From Pseudovirgaria hyperparasitica (Eukaryota > Ascomycota > Dothideomycetes > Acrospermales > Acrospermaceae), in the NCBI RefSeq assembly GCF_010093815.1, contig NW_022985549.1, positions 186,001 to 250,000 on the forward strand: DNA of 64,000 bases, written 5' to 3'. Position numbers and translations under genes: made by a program. The notes under the pieces are model-generated. The model saw only the letters and a program-made list of their open reading frames with translations, was not told where the DNA came from and searched no databases. Below are positions 11,925 through 23,983 of this stretch, in pieces (position 1 is the stretch's first letter; the number at the start of each line of letters is the position of its first letter).

Positions 11925-13784
11925 AGCGATTCTCACAATAACCGGCCGCTACGTGCTCAGAGAAAGAAGTACGGCGAAAGAAGAGCACAGAGTGTGGAGA
12001 ACGGGGTTTGGAAAAACAGGGGGTCCTGGATAGACATGGATAGCGAACTGTGCCGTTCTTCTTCTGTAGACTACCAAAACACATCGTAACGCATACACCT
12101 CTACCTGCAAGAAAGCTTATCTGTTTCCTGGTGACAACCACCAGAAGCAACCATGGGGGAGAACGTACGCACGAAAATATGATGACGACGAATCTCTTGC
12201 CTTATAAGATAAGATAACAGCCATGGCAGTTGTGAATAGGGAAGATAATGATACCAAGTTCTCCCCGGGATTCGACATCCCATACCTCCTCCTCGCCGAG
12301 ACTGGGAGCACCAACAACAACAACAATCACATGTGACAATGACGCTAATTACAACAAAGTAGTTTAATCTCCTCCTAGAGCTCAGCAACAGCCATGAGCC
12401 TAGAACAACTGCATCCATCTATCCACACAAATGTCTGTGTGTCTGCTAAGCAAAAAGAGCACTTATTTAATTAATGTGAGTGAGCATGCGACCTATCAGA
12501 TGCTCTCGAGCACTAGCCTAATCGAGTAACCCGGGGGCTATTCCGGGGGGTTACACTTGCACTTACATAGATAGATAGGTACCTAGTACAAATTAATTAG
12601 TCGGAATAATGATGGTAGGTAAGTAGATACTGGGCTAGAGTAGCCCCCAACTGGTAGCGGTCAAAACGTCTTGAAGATAGTCATCCGCCCGGTGAACTCA
12701 GCGTTATGAGGAGTCATGGCATTGTCAAAGCTGCTTATCCGGGTGTATAGCAGAGGAAGTGAGCTCAGCCCTGCCCGTGTCAGGCCCAACGTTGTTTAAG
12801 CTTTACATACAAGCTATTTAGTGTATGTAGATGGCGGAGTCTTCGATAGTTCCGTGTAACCTTTAAGGTGCTGGTGTATTAGCCACGTTGTTGAGCCAGC
12901 ATGCGTTGATTAGTTATTTGCGAATGTGCAGCGATGGGGATCGATGCCGGTAAAGATCAGATTGGATTGATTGGTCCATAGATAGATAGATAGATACCTA
13001 GATGGAGAAACAGCACCACCGCAAGTCGCCACTGCGCAGCAATATAAGCCTCACAAAGAACCTTCCTACCGCTTTCTATGATGGGTAGCTGAATGAGCAT
13101 TCACACTCACCTCCGGCCTATGTTTAGCGGCCGCGGCTTCGTGAGGGAGCTGAGAGCGACTGGACACACTCCGTGGCGGTGACCCGAGTTTTGGTGAGGC
13201 TGGGCCAAAGACCTGGCGTCATTCCCCGTTTGGTCTCATCCATTTGATCTAGTTTCGGAAATACCCTGTTGGGTAACGCCCAGCTGCTCTGTCGATCTAG
13301 GGACCTGCATCAACCGATCAGCAGTCCTTCCAATAGAAAATGCATAGAAGATACAATACACACATTTTCAGCCTCAATTTATAAAAAGAAGCACAAGCTT
13401 TTCATTCGTGAACGCGCTAACAGTAGGATATCGATGGGCACGCTGACAAAGTAGCGTGAACGATCTCAAGGGGTAATAGTGTGTGTGTGCTGTGGGGTCT
13501 TCTGCTGGACTGGACAGCTGCTTGCGCCTGCACTTGAACAAAACGCTTGAAGCCGCACACGGTTTGTGCTGCTGATCTTCCGACATCTTTACTCACCCTT
13601 GATTGTGAGGGTGGTATGCAAAGCTGTGCGCCAAAGCTGTGCGCCAAAGCTGTGCGCCAAAGCTGTGCGCCAGAGTGGTCAACCCTGTATTCGCAATACA
13701 AACAAACAGTGACAGAAGAAGAACCTCCTTCAATCTAGCAGCTCACACCGAATTTAAGCCACGAGCGTCGACGCATATTGCAAG
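11925..13784. other. Intergenic region with short simple repeats
   Basis: About 1.86 kb with no supported gene. It contains a GATAAGATAA double GATA-type motif near 12210, an ATAGATAGATAGATAGATA microsatellite near 12978 and short TAGGTA runs near 12575 and 12617. A 13-bp tandem repeat at 13620 is listed separately. Confidence 0.5.
13620..13671 (+). repeat. Four tandem copies of a 13-bp unit
   Basis: The unit AAAGCTGTGCGCC is repeated four times without error (13620-13632, -13645, -13658, -13671). It lies about 115 bp upstream of the start codon of the next gene, so it may fall in that gene's promoter or 5' UTR. Confidence 0.9.
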
Positions 13785-15461
13785 ATGCCACCGAAGTCAA
13801 CGCCAACATTCGAATTCGTGTCTGTCAATCCAAAGGATGCTGCTGTCCGTCGACTCGACCCGGACGCCATGTTCCGCGTGCGCCGACAAGCCATGGTCGT
13901 AGCTTATCGCGGCCGAGACAAGACAAATCTACAAGTCGCTACTAAGAAAGTTCCATCACTAACAAAAGCCTGCGAAACGCATCGATGGCTTGCAACTGAG
14001 CAAGGAGCGTTCAAGTCAAAGCAAGTCAAGCGAAAAAGAAAGCCTCTCGTACATCACCTACGTGAAGACCAGGAGCAAGAGTTTGAAATGGCACTGGATC
14101 CTCTTCTAACTCTCAGCGTGACGGATTACGCTGCTCTTAGGAACGAGTTTGGGGTGGACATTGTCAGTCTTGCCGTGCTTGGAGAGCTTGATGTCGGGTT
14201 ATTCGCGTTCGATTCATTGAACAAAAGACCCGGTCGAATCTCGGAGGTATTGAGTCAAGGACACTCAGAATCGTGGCTGAGGCATCTTCCAAGTCACTAT
14301 GGGTATTGTGAGTATCTTGATGATGCTATCCGTTGCGTCTCTGCTCGACTGAATCAACGTATTGCTGGGACCGTAAATGAGGTTGTTGTCTGGAGATTGT
14401 ATGGAAAAGCACTGCGGAGCTTGCAGAACGCGATCGAGTCACCTGGTGGTTGGATGAATACTAATGTGCTATATGCTTCACACTTACTGGCAATGTTTGA
14501 GGTGATTAGACCAGAGCTGACATTTGAAGCATTGGCTGATCATGTGCATCGCAGTTGCTTGCCCCTGGTCAAAGGTATATCTCGGATGGCTGGAACCGAC
14601 ATAGGACCGGGACTATACGATTACTTGAGTCGAGGGGCCCGGAGCATTATAGCACATCATTCGATCGAGCCATACTGCGAGCGCAAGCGATGTCAGTGGT
14701 AAGTGATCGACGATCCTGTTCTAGTCGTTGACCCTCGCTAAAATTAACTATAGCCGATCGAAGCACTGGTGAACCCACGTCAGAGTTGCTTCTTTGGTAC
14801 TTCACGATGGCGAAAGTTGTTCCTCGAATGCGCTGAGCTGGAGGATGAGCCTTCCGAAGCAGCGTGGTTCTCCCTGTTCACATTCGGAGCTGAAATGCCC
14901 AACCTGCTTCGTGGTATAGCAGACTTTATACAGGACGGGGCACCGCCAGACCGATTTGTCGGAATACTTCAGCGCGTCCAGAAACAGCGAAAAGGGCTGC
15001 TTGAATGGTTCGATGCATATGGCAAACTCGATCCTAAAAGCATATCGAGCTCGTGGGTAACAGTGCCTGTGAGGCTCCTGGATCGCCTAGTGTCTTTACC
15101 GGCCAACTTGAACAGCATCTTTGTCCTGAACATGATGACCGTGGACAAGATTATCTCTTGTTTGACTGTGGACCGAGAGGAAGCTGCTAGATTCAATGAG
15201 GAGGCACATATGTTAGAGCTACAGTGGCTCAATGTCGAGGCGACAGCACGAAAACTGTACCCAAATCTTCCACCCACGATGAAGTGGTACATGGAACCTA
15301 AAGTCGCAAGTGATACTGCGTTCTCGGGAATGAAGACGCAGTGGTTGGATCGTCTAGATACATCGGAACCCCAGTCTGGAGACCTTGCAAATTTTGACTT
15401 GAGTGGCGTACGTGTAGAGCCTGCGCTCATACCACGACCACTTAGAGCATCGATTGGATGA
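13785..15461 (+). CDS. Fungal transcription-factor-like protein without a zinc cluster
   Basis: Two exons are likely. The best frame-consistent model joins 13785-14698 (donor GTAAGT) to 14786-15461, giving 529 residues. The frames of the two open stretches are certain; the acceptor is not. The N-terminus (PTFEFVSVNPKDAAVRRL, then FRVRRQAMVVAYR) resembles the short conserved head of fungal proteins annotated as transcription-factor-domain proteins, which lack a Cys6 cluster. The middle (TLSVTDYAALRNEFGVDIV, LLAMFEVIRPE) and the end (RWRKLFLECAELE) fit the PF11951-like helical region. No DNA-binding motif is visible. Probably a nuclear regulator or a derivative that lost its DNA-binding domain; function unknown. 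Confidence 0.72.
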
Positions 15462-18150
15462 AGGATATGAACGAAATGTCACTCACACCAAACTTGCTAA
15501 AAAATCTGGAAGAAGGTCGTTTTGCCTGCAGTATTGCGAACACAACGGGTCCAACCTTCCACAAATGACTACAGCGACTCACCTTCAGTGGAGGCTGCCA
15601 CGGAGTAAGTGATCTGTCCTGCTTGCTTCCCAGGCTCCAATTCTACACCAAGCTTCTACTCCCCGAAGATCAGGCCAAGACTCGCTGATGCCACCCAAGT
15701 GTTGGAGGAGAATGTATCTTCTGGCATGGACCGCATTTCACGCGCTGATGTCATCTTTCGATGCATGTTGCCGTCGCCACGGGGTATTGCTGGGATCATT
15801 GACCATGCTATGAAGACAGACGTGGCGTCGCGTGTCCGCGTGGGTGGCACAATCTGACAGACTATGCTGGCTGCCTCTAGCAACCCATACCATCGCGATC
15901 ACGCGTGTCGAGCCTAGGATCAAGAATAGGCGCACATTGTTCGCGGTGGAACTTGTGTTCGATTTTGTGTGACTCATCGTCGTGAGACACGGAGCAAGAT
16001 TTGGGGCGACGAGTGACCGGGCGCTTTGAAGAGTTCCATAACCGTGTTCTTTGCCGGACACTATCTGGAAAACCAAAGTTGTATGATTTTTATGACACAT
16101 ATATGCTGTTGTATATGAATCAACAAAGGACTAACGGCCACGACGTCAAAATTTGAGGTGAAGATGAGCCACCGCCTTGTTTGTTACGTGTGCATGAAAA
16201 CAGTTATGAATGTTTTACTTGTTTCCGATTTGGGAAGGCTCAAGGCCTCCTCTCTCGCGGTGGCATCTACTAAGCTTGAGCCAGTGTGAATCATCGCCGA
16301 GACTTGAAGCGGTGTGATATGGAACATAGCCGACTTTACCCGTTCAGTGAGGATGAAATAAAGTGGCGGATAAGGCCGGCGTGAGCAGGTAAAGCCACAG
16401 TCACAGCTTCTTTCTGAAGTTTATTAGTTTGAGTGCGACGCAACGATTGTTCAATGCTCCAGGTTTTGAAATGTCTACAGTGTCGTTGTATGGGGGCCTT
16501 TGATGAGTGAGATGGATGTGTGGCGAGGCGGGCGTCTGAGTAACGCAACGTAGGTATCCATACTACCCGCCGAGTCCGGTCTAGCTTGGGCTGGATGACG
16601 CCGTCCAGCTGGCTGATGACTGTACCGATACCGGACCCGCCCAATCTCATCGACATCTGACGATGCAACTGTGAAGGCGCTTCACGATAACATCGTCTTC
16701 AGCTTCGTTCAACAGTTTAGCTCAAGCTGAAGGGCAAGCTGGAAAGTCCCTTGGTATGCGCGTCACGGGACTCTGCACGGCTCCAGCTGATGACCGTGGC
16801 TTGTGGATATGTCGACGTTGACGTTCATCGCCATCCATCTTCCGTACTAACATCTAGCTGCGGCCATGTCCATCGTGGTCCGGAAGGCTTATGTGGGTCA
16901 GCATGGAGGCAAATGATAATTACTGTCTCTTTTTGGTTTCGTACAACGCCCCTCTGACCAACCAAGTACTAGCAGCACATTACCGAGCGAATGATGAGCA
17001 GCTGAAGGCTTCGAATATGGCAATCCTGCGGGGCTCGCCAGCATGCGAGTCATCGGCAGAAGGATGGGCTGACCTTGCTGAGTCTCCGGCTCTTCCAGAC
17101 GTTCTTTGCGAAGCGTCTCGCCACTGCTCCTCGTTGCTGTCGCGATATGGTGTGGTCGCATGTTCTTACGAGAAATTTGCTCTCCCTGGTGACTATTAGT
17201 TTCATTAGCATGCAAGCGCGCAATCGAGCCATGTCGCCAGTGCAGGAACACGGCCGCGAAAAGGCAGGTCGGCCTTGTTCACGGTTGACGCTCCCCCTGG
17301 TGACTCAACTAGCCGATAATACCCCTTGGAGGAGATGAAGGCTTCCTGAATAGGACTAATTAACGGACATTTCAGCGATTTATAGAGCCATACTTGGCTA
17401 AATAGTCTGGGCGCCCGCTGTAGTTTGGGGCTAAAGCAGCAAAGGCCAGCTTACTGCTGGGCTGGTGATTGGCCCAAGAGCTCATCTGTGTCTCAACAGG
17501 CTGCAGCATCGCAAGCATACATGAATTGGCGATACGAGCATGGATGTCCGCAATCTCTCGTTCAGATATCGTTCACTACTCAAGAATTGAAGAGCTCACG
17601 ACGCGCTGCAAAAGAAGAGCAATGGCAAGAACTGCGGCCAGGCAGCTGTGGCGAGGCTTGGAACGTTGATCCAGTTGTAATTAGGCGTTCTCGACAGTTG
17701 TCTCAGCCCCAAAGTGCATAATCATTTGTTGCAGCATTGCCTCGTTACAAGTTTGGCGCTGGCGGGATGGGATGATCGGAGGCTGGCTTTGCTAGGGGGG
17801 GCTCATCACTCATCACTTACGCGCGAACGCGACACGACGAAGCTATGCGACAGACGACCCATGGAGGGATGCCTGCGCTTTCCACCTGTCACTTTATGCC
17901 TCCAGGCTGTGCGGCCTTGCGAATGGTGTGAGGTGTGTCACGTTCGCAGGATGGACGGCGTAGGTGGACTACTTGAGGTTAAGTGACAGAGGTGAACGTT
18001 TGGCTACATTGATGAGTACGATGTTAGCGTGATGCAATTTTAATACGGGTGGCCAAACGATGAGGAAGACGTAGCACGAAATGATGCTGGCCACTCTGCT
18101 CTGGGTGACTCGAAAGGAGGCAATAATTAGACAGCATGAATGGCGAGTGA
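15462..18150. other. Long intergenic stretch, nothing recognised
   Basis: About 2.7 kb. The open stretches here (for example 15738-16100 on the minus strand or 16891-17199 on the plus strand) have no family-like composition, no clear intron partners and no conserved motifs. No RNA gene or transposon remains were recognised. Confidence 0.45.
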
Positions 18151-19471
18151 TGAGTGGTAAGTGGTGGAGGATTGGTTGGAGGAGTGGAGGGTAATGCGAA
18201 ATGCTGGGAATTGAGTGGGTGCGGGCGCTGTCGAGGGGCAAAAAGCCTGACCGGACCGGGCAGCACTGGGGAGTGTGAGAGAGGGAGGAGGGCTTGTGCG
18301 AGTGTGTGTGTGCGTGTATGTGCGTGTGTGCCCTTTGCTTCCCCTTTGGAGTTTGGTGTGGGAAGGAAGCGGAGTCATCGCCCGTGTCCTCGCGCCATCA
18401 TCAAAACCACAGCGGCCGCCGCCCATACACACACCTTCTCGTCTCCAAGCAAGCGACGATGGCCCCTTCGACGTCAACCTTCGAGCCTCACGGCATCTAA
18501 TACCAATACCATTACCACGAGCACTCGAAAGTCGTCTATCGAAGCAGCCAGAGCTTGTTGTCGTCCATCTCCTCTCACTTCTTTGTCTATCTTCACCAAT
18601 CTCCTCTCAGCTTATCCTTCTCGTTCGGTCCTCGTTCCGTCAGGTCTACCTACATTCCACCTACTAGCCAACAGTCCAGCTTTGTCTCACGTCCGCGTAC
18701 CGTTGTTTGCTGCCAAACGCCTCTGCCTGCTGTGTGGGAGCCTGCACAAAGACTCATACCAGCAGTCATTCACTCATACGACCTTGTTATATTACTTGCC
18801 ACTCTCTCTTGTGGCTCTTACCCACTCATACCCATCCGCCACCGCCAGTCTTCTGCGACTTTTGCCTCGTTCACTCGATCGCGATATCGCCCTCCCAACA
18901 TATTACCTGCCGTACCTGCATAACATTCTCAACGCAATACTACAATTCCGAATACTCTCATACCACTACATCATTCAACTCTCGCCGACTTTCTGCGAAA
19001 GCAGTCGTGTGCATTTGGAGACTCTGTTACGGTCACCATCTAAGCATCTTCTTCTTTCCAGATCACCGACCCTGTCACGATGGTTGATTCACCACACTCC
19101 GAACCTTCAGTCAACAGCCGCCCAGTATATACCATTGCTACCGAGACCAAGACTTTCGAATACGAAGCCTCTATGATTTAGATCTTCTTCACAAGACTTC
19201 CATCTACCGAGTTAGGATTACAGTAGCTCATCTACTGTTGGATCTCGGTCACGAACGTTTTGTCTACGGTCTATTCTCGCTAGCTCTCATTGGTATTACT
19301 GTGGTGAGCTTTTGACTGGAGCAACCCCAGTCAACTCGAGCTTCAACCATCAGCACTCGATATTTCTCTCCCAATACTCCTCCAGTTCTCTCGATATTTG
19401 ACCTGATACCTTCCATCTTATCATTTTACGCGCCTTTCTTTTTCATATACTCATATACTCATATACCCGCC
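18151..19471 (+). promoter_or_regulatory. Promoter and probable long 5' leader of the cyclin gene, with small upstream ORFs
   Basis: From about 18400 the plus strand becomes strongly C/T-rich, typical of fungal promoters and leaders, after a TG-rich run at 18297-18330. Two small reading frames with good start contexts lie inside: a 14-codon one at 18459-18500 (ACG ATG G, peptide MAPSTSTFEPHGI) and a 34-codon one at 19080-19181 (CACG ATG G, peptide starting MVDSPHSEPSVN). If transcribed as leader, they would be upstream ORFs limiting translation of the cyclin. A longer frame at 18154-19176 looks like low-complexity chance coding. Confidence 0.45.
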
Positions 19472-21464
19472 ATGATGAGTCTCGATCTTCGATCGTCGTG
19501 TGCAAACCCCACCAGTTATCCCTACGCCTCCTCACTAGCTTCCTCAGCTTCTTCCTCCTCTTCCTCAGTCTTCTCCGACGACGCGCGGTCTCAGGATTCA
19601 TCTGCCAGCTCTACACAGTCCAGCCAGACTTACACAGACTCCTGGGCTAAAAACGCGTGGAACCAGCCGCTTGCTCGTGTTAGCACGTTTCCACAATCGC
19701 AGACGTCCTCTGTCCGGCGCAGCAATACCTCGACCAATCTACCTTCGTTAATCACATCTGGACTCCCCCTCTCAGTCGAGCAACGCCAGCACCCACGTAG
19801 ATCATCTATCAGTTCTCGTCCGCCGCCTACACTCGTACGACAAAGCGAGCGTAAGGTCAGCTTTGTAGATAGCCTAGTCGGTGAGCATATTTAGTTCTCT
19901 TTTCTTGTCATTCGCTAAGATATCACCCTTCAAAGTCTCTGCAACACAAATTGTGGAAGTAATATGGCCCCTCTCTGTGCCAGCTTGTCCATTGGATGAG
20001 CGCACTGGTAAGGGCGTTCTTCCGCTACGTACCTTTATACAAGAGACCCTACGTAGGTCGCGTACCAGCTACTCCACCCTCCAGGTGGCTCTGTACTACT
20101 TGATTTTGATCAAGCCTCACGTCCCTGCTACCGATTTTACAATGGAGCAACGTACGGACGACCACGCTTGGCGTTCCTTGCAATGTGGTAGGCGCATGTT
20201 TCTCGCTGCTTTGATACTCGCCTCAAAGTACTTGCAAGATCGCAATTTCTCGTCTCGTGCTTGGAGTAAAATATCTGGCCTCAAAGTCTGTGAAATCAAC
20301 ACGAACGAAATGGCTTTCTTAGAAGCTGTCAAGTGGAAGCTCCACATCACCGATGCTGTTTTCGAACGATGGCAACGAGTTGTCTTCGATCATACTCCGG
20401 GACACCCCCCTTCCCCTGGAGGATGTGCCCTCTTCAACTCTTGGAGAGCTGTCATGCCTCAACTGACCCCCGACCTGGACAAAGTATGCTTTGCGCCTCG
20501 GACATCCGAGCGCATAACTACGTCGGAGAAGTTACCCCTGCCTCGATCACCTCTCGGGTTTAGCCCACAGGAAGCAATGTCAACGCCTATCGAGACCAAG
20601 CTTCCGCGCTTCCTGGAACCCAAACCTGAGATGCTGCCACCGACTCCAACGCTACTTCGCACCGGCCTACTACCGACACCGTTGATGACCCCGCAATCTA
20701 TAGCGTCGTCCGCTCCTGCAGCGAGTGGGATGACGTTTGGATCAAGACGTCCATCAATGTGCTCGGCAATGGCTCAAGCTCAGAGTGTGTCAAATGCACG
20801 CTCCATCACGGAGTGGCCGTTTCCTACTTTCCGAAGGCCTTCTATCACATGTTCAGGCTCACTGTCTTCCTCTCCAGAGTCTATGGTATCCGACAATTCC
20901 AGTCGATCGTCTCGAGCCTCATCAATTTCGTCTGTCTCATCCGCTGGCTGGGCGCCGAATCAGGCCAACTTGGCCCGTATGGCGACTTGCCGCAACGTCA
21001 GACTGCCCTATCAAGTTCCCGTTCTTAGGCGAAGTGTGAGTCCTCAGGATGCTATCAGCGAGATGCCGTCACCTTGCCCGGATACTCGATATGTGGATGA
21101 TGACTGGGTACTGAAGACCCCTACAAGGTCTGTGTCAGCCTATGATCTTGGTTCTAGCAGCCGGAAGCGTGCTAGGGAATCTCTTGATTTGCACCAGAAT
21201 GTACGAGAGCAGCTCGCAACTCCGACTCCCGTCACCACCGTGCTTCCCGACCGCACTGTCGCGAAGAGCTTTGCCCTCCAACGCAATTCCACCCCTGCAA
21301 TTGACTTTGAGAGCAAGCAAACGCAATCACCTTCATCATTGTCTATGCATGAACGTCGTGTTCCAATACAGAAGGACCTAGGTCGCAAGCGGACTTGTGC
21401 CAGCGAAGCAACGCTCTTCATGAGCCGCCAGCCCGGTCCAGGCATGTGGGAAGACATCCTATAG
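19472..21464 (+). CDS. Pho80/Pcl-type cyclin (Pho85-like kinase partner)
   Basis: Two exons: 19472-19880 and 19936-21464, with a 55-nt intron. The product is 645 residues. The N-terminal 130 residues are Ser-rich and disordered. The splice rebuilds SFVDSLVVSATQIVEVIWPL, the start of the cyclin box. The box continues with GVLPLRTFIQETLRRSRTSY, LQVALYYLILIKPHVP, RRMFLAALILASKYLQDRNF and NEMAFLEAVKWKLHIT (about residues 135-310). The remaining 330 residues are a Ser/Pro/Thr-rich tail with many possible CDK sites. This pattern fits the fungal Pcl5/Pas1-like cyclins that direct Pho85-family kinases in nutrient and cell-cycle control. The family is clear; the exact paralogue is not. Confidence 0.9.
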
Positions 21465-22340
21465 ATGATCCTCTCAACACAAACACCATTAGTGGCACCA
21501 AACTCTCCCAACTTGATACCACTCCCCACCCCATCTGTAAATTTTCCTCACACACCCTCCCATATACCTACCACTATCTTCCTTCATTTAGTCAACTTCT
21601 TGCGTCGTCTGAGTTTGTCATTTTCGGAGTGTGTGTGTGCATGTTCCAAAGGATCTTCAGCTAGTCGCAGCCTAGCCGGCGAATGGGCGGATGGAGTCCT
21701 TTGACACTGCATTGAAGATCTGGAGTAAGTCATTTGAAAACACAGCGTTCCATGCCGAAGCGTCTATTTCGAGCTTCTGTGCTGGTGCCTATCGTTGAGA
21801 TGTAAAGGGGGAGGCGCGTGAGGGCGGAGGTTATTGGTATGGAAGAAGGCAAGTAGGTAGTCTAGTTAGCTTGGCGCGACGCAGTGGGCGTGGCCATTGT
21901 ACTGAGTATTATATGTGATATGAAGTTTTTCGGATTAAGTCGATCAGTGGTGCGTACTGATTTGTGATCTTTCGTCTGATCACATTTTATGCACTGGCAG
22001 AGGTTTTCACAATTTGGCTGTTCTATTTTCGCTGGCGTTGACTTCTGGCTCCTGACGTCTGACTTCTCGATTTAATGCTGATATATTTCTCCCTCATCTA
22101 TCCCATATTCAAGTCTAGTCATTTATCAAGTCTGGTGTACGACTTGGCTAACTGTTGATTTTCACCTGTTCGGAAAGGAGCCCTGGTCGCGGATTCACTC
22201 ACATATGCGGCGTTAGCGACACACCGCGTCGAAATGCATATGCATCATAACTAGTCTGCAGCAAAAGTTATCCGTTACTTAGATATTGAGTGCTTCTAGC
22301 TACAGTGGTTAGCAGCTGGACAAGTAGCTCCCAGCTCGGT
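21465..22340. other. Convergent intergenic region
   Basis: 876 bp between the 3' ends of the cyclin (+) and alpha-galactosidase (-) genes. Expected content is two 3' UTRs and terminators. No reading frame, repeat or RNA gene is recognised. Confidence 0.5.
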
Positions 22341-23983
22341 TCATAGCTCATCTGTGTTCCTCAAGCTCTCATCCTCCCTCAATACCAAACGATATAACCC
22401 CAACGAGTGCCGCGGTATATCAGCCGTGAACGTGCCCTTGGGCGTCCTATCCGGTCCAATGGTCCCAACATGCTTCCCCATGAGCGCCACATCACGGTTC
22501 ATAATCCCGGCCGCATAACTCGTCGCCGTCGCATTGTACCGCGTCAACGTTCCATTCACCCCAACCGGCATGCTCAGCGCAGTACTATTGATGATACTCC
22601 CAGCTTGACTCTCGCTCATCCGATTCCCCCAGAGATCATACACATCCCACACCATATCGAGCTCCGCCGGCCGCTTATACGCGCCCGCCGTCCACGAGTC
22701 GAGCAGGATATCGCTCAGCGTCATGTTCAGCGTCATATCCTCGTCCGAGGCATTGATGAGCGCGACGGCCTGGTCGGAGTTATTGAGGCCGCGGGTCCAG
22801 AGGGCGATTTCGCCCTGTCCGAACGCGTCCGGATGCAGCTCGTAGCGCCACTTCAGCACGGCCGCGCCGGCGGACGGGTCCTGGTTCAGCGCGATGACGG
22901 CCGGGTTGGCGTAGATGGCAAGGTTGGCGGGCGAGAGGGTGAGGACGTTTGTGCCGATGAGCAGGGGCGAGGAGTGTAGCGCCCACATGGAGAAGTGGAT
23001 GACGTATTCGCCGTCGGACTGGCCGCCGTTGCCGACCTCGAGCATGTCCATGTCGTTGAAGTAGCCGGACATGGTGCGCGAGGTGATGGCGGCCATTTTG
23101 TTGAGGATGTTCATGACGGAGCAGTGGAAGCCTGGCCAGCGGCAGCCGATGGCGGAGGTGCAGGGGCAGCGCTCGTCCGGGCGGTTGAAGGAGTCGTAGA
23201 TGTCGCCGGACATGCGGCCGCTGTTTGCGATGTCGTAGGCCCAGTCGTAGGGGTCGTCGTTGCCCCAGTTGCACATTGCGTATACGATCGGGCGGCCGGT
23301 CTTGTTCAGGGCGTCGGACATGACTTTGTACCGGTCGAATGATAGTTTGGGCGTGCCGGACTGGCCTTGGTTGAAGCAGTTGTCGTACTTGAGGTAATCG
23401 ACGCCTATCTCGGCCCAGTAGTCTGCGTCCTTCTGCTCGTAGCCCAGAGAGCCGGGGTATTTGCCGCAGGTGAATGTTCCTGCAGAGGAATAGATGCCGA
23501 ATTTCATACCCATGCTGTGGATCGTGTCCACGACGTACTTCATGCCATTAGGGAACTTCTTGTCTGTGGCGATATGTGAGCTTAGGTGCAACATTGGGGA
23601 CAACCACGGAACTCACCGTTGGACACAAGGTATCCAGTCTCATTACGACCAACAGACCAGCAATCATCAAGAATAATATGATCATAGCCAAGATCTCGCA
23701 GGCCATAGTCGACCATCGCTTTCGCCGTGCTCAAGAGCAGTGTTTCGTTGACATCGCAGTGAACTGAATGAAGCGCGTCAGTATCGAACAACTACTACAA
23801 CACCAAAAAAAACATACAAGCGTTCCAATTATTAAACCCCATACGCGGCGTCAAACTGAGGCCATTATACGACGACGCAGCAGGAACCACGACTTTGCCA
23901 TTCTGATCAAGATACGCAGCACTGTGCTGCATGAAGAGCGCCAGGCACGCAGAGAACAAGAATAGCGTCGTCTTGAAGCCCAT
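22341..23983 (-). CDS. Secreted alpha-galactosidase, glycoside hydrolase family 27
   Basis: Three exons: 23983-23818, 23763-23617 and 23563-22341 (introns 54 and 53 nt). The product is 511 residues. It begins with a signal peptide (MGFKTTLFLFSACLALFM, cleavage probably after HSAA at about residue 23). The GH27 start is LTPRMGFNNWNAFHCDVNE, rebuilt across intron 1. Then come LGYDHIILDDCWS, FGIYSSAGTFTCGKYPGSLG and the catalytic nucleophile motif VDYLKYDNC (Asp about 165). The acid/base Asp is about residue 225 in SGRMSGDIYDSF. It removes terminal alpha-1,6-galactose from melibiose-type sugars and galactomannans outside the cell. A C-terminal beta-sandwich and several N-glycosylation sites are visible. 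The ATG at 23983 is chosen because it opens the signal peptide. Confidence 0.95.

Noticed and set aside
11310-11936. A 208-codon minus-strand frame opposite YIF1
   Set aside because: It is an antisense shadow of a GC-rich coding exon, Arg/Ala/Glu-heavy without any motif.
15738-16100. A 120-codon minus-strand frame after the regulator-like gene
   Set aside because: No family-like motif, and the composition looks random; probably chance.
18154-19176. A 340-codon plus-strand reading frame
   Set aside because: It lies in low-complexity TG- and CT-rich sequence before the cyclin gene, has no domain-like segment, and is better explained as promoter and leader.
22407-22979. A 190-codon plus-strand frame opposite the alpha-galactosidase
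   Set aside because: Antisense shadow; composition is Arg/His/Pro-rich and no family is recognisable.
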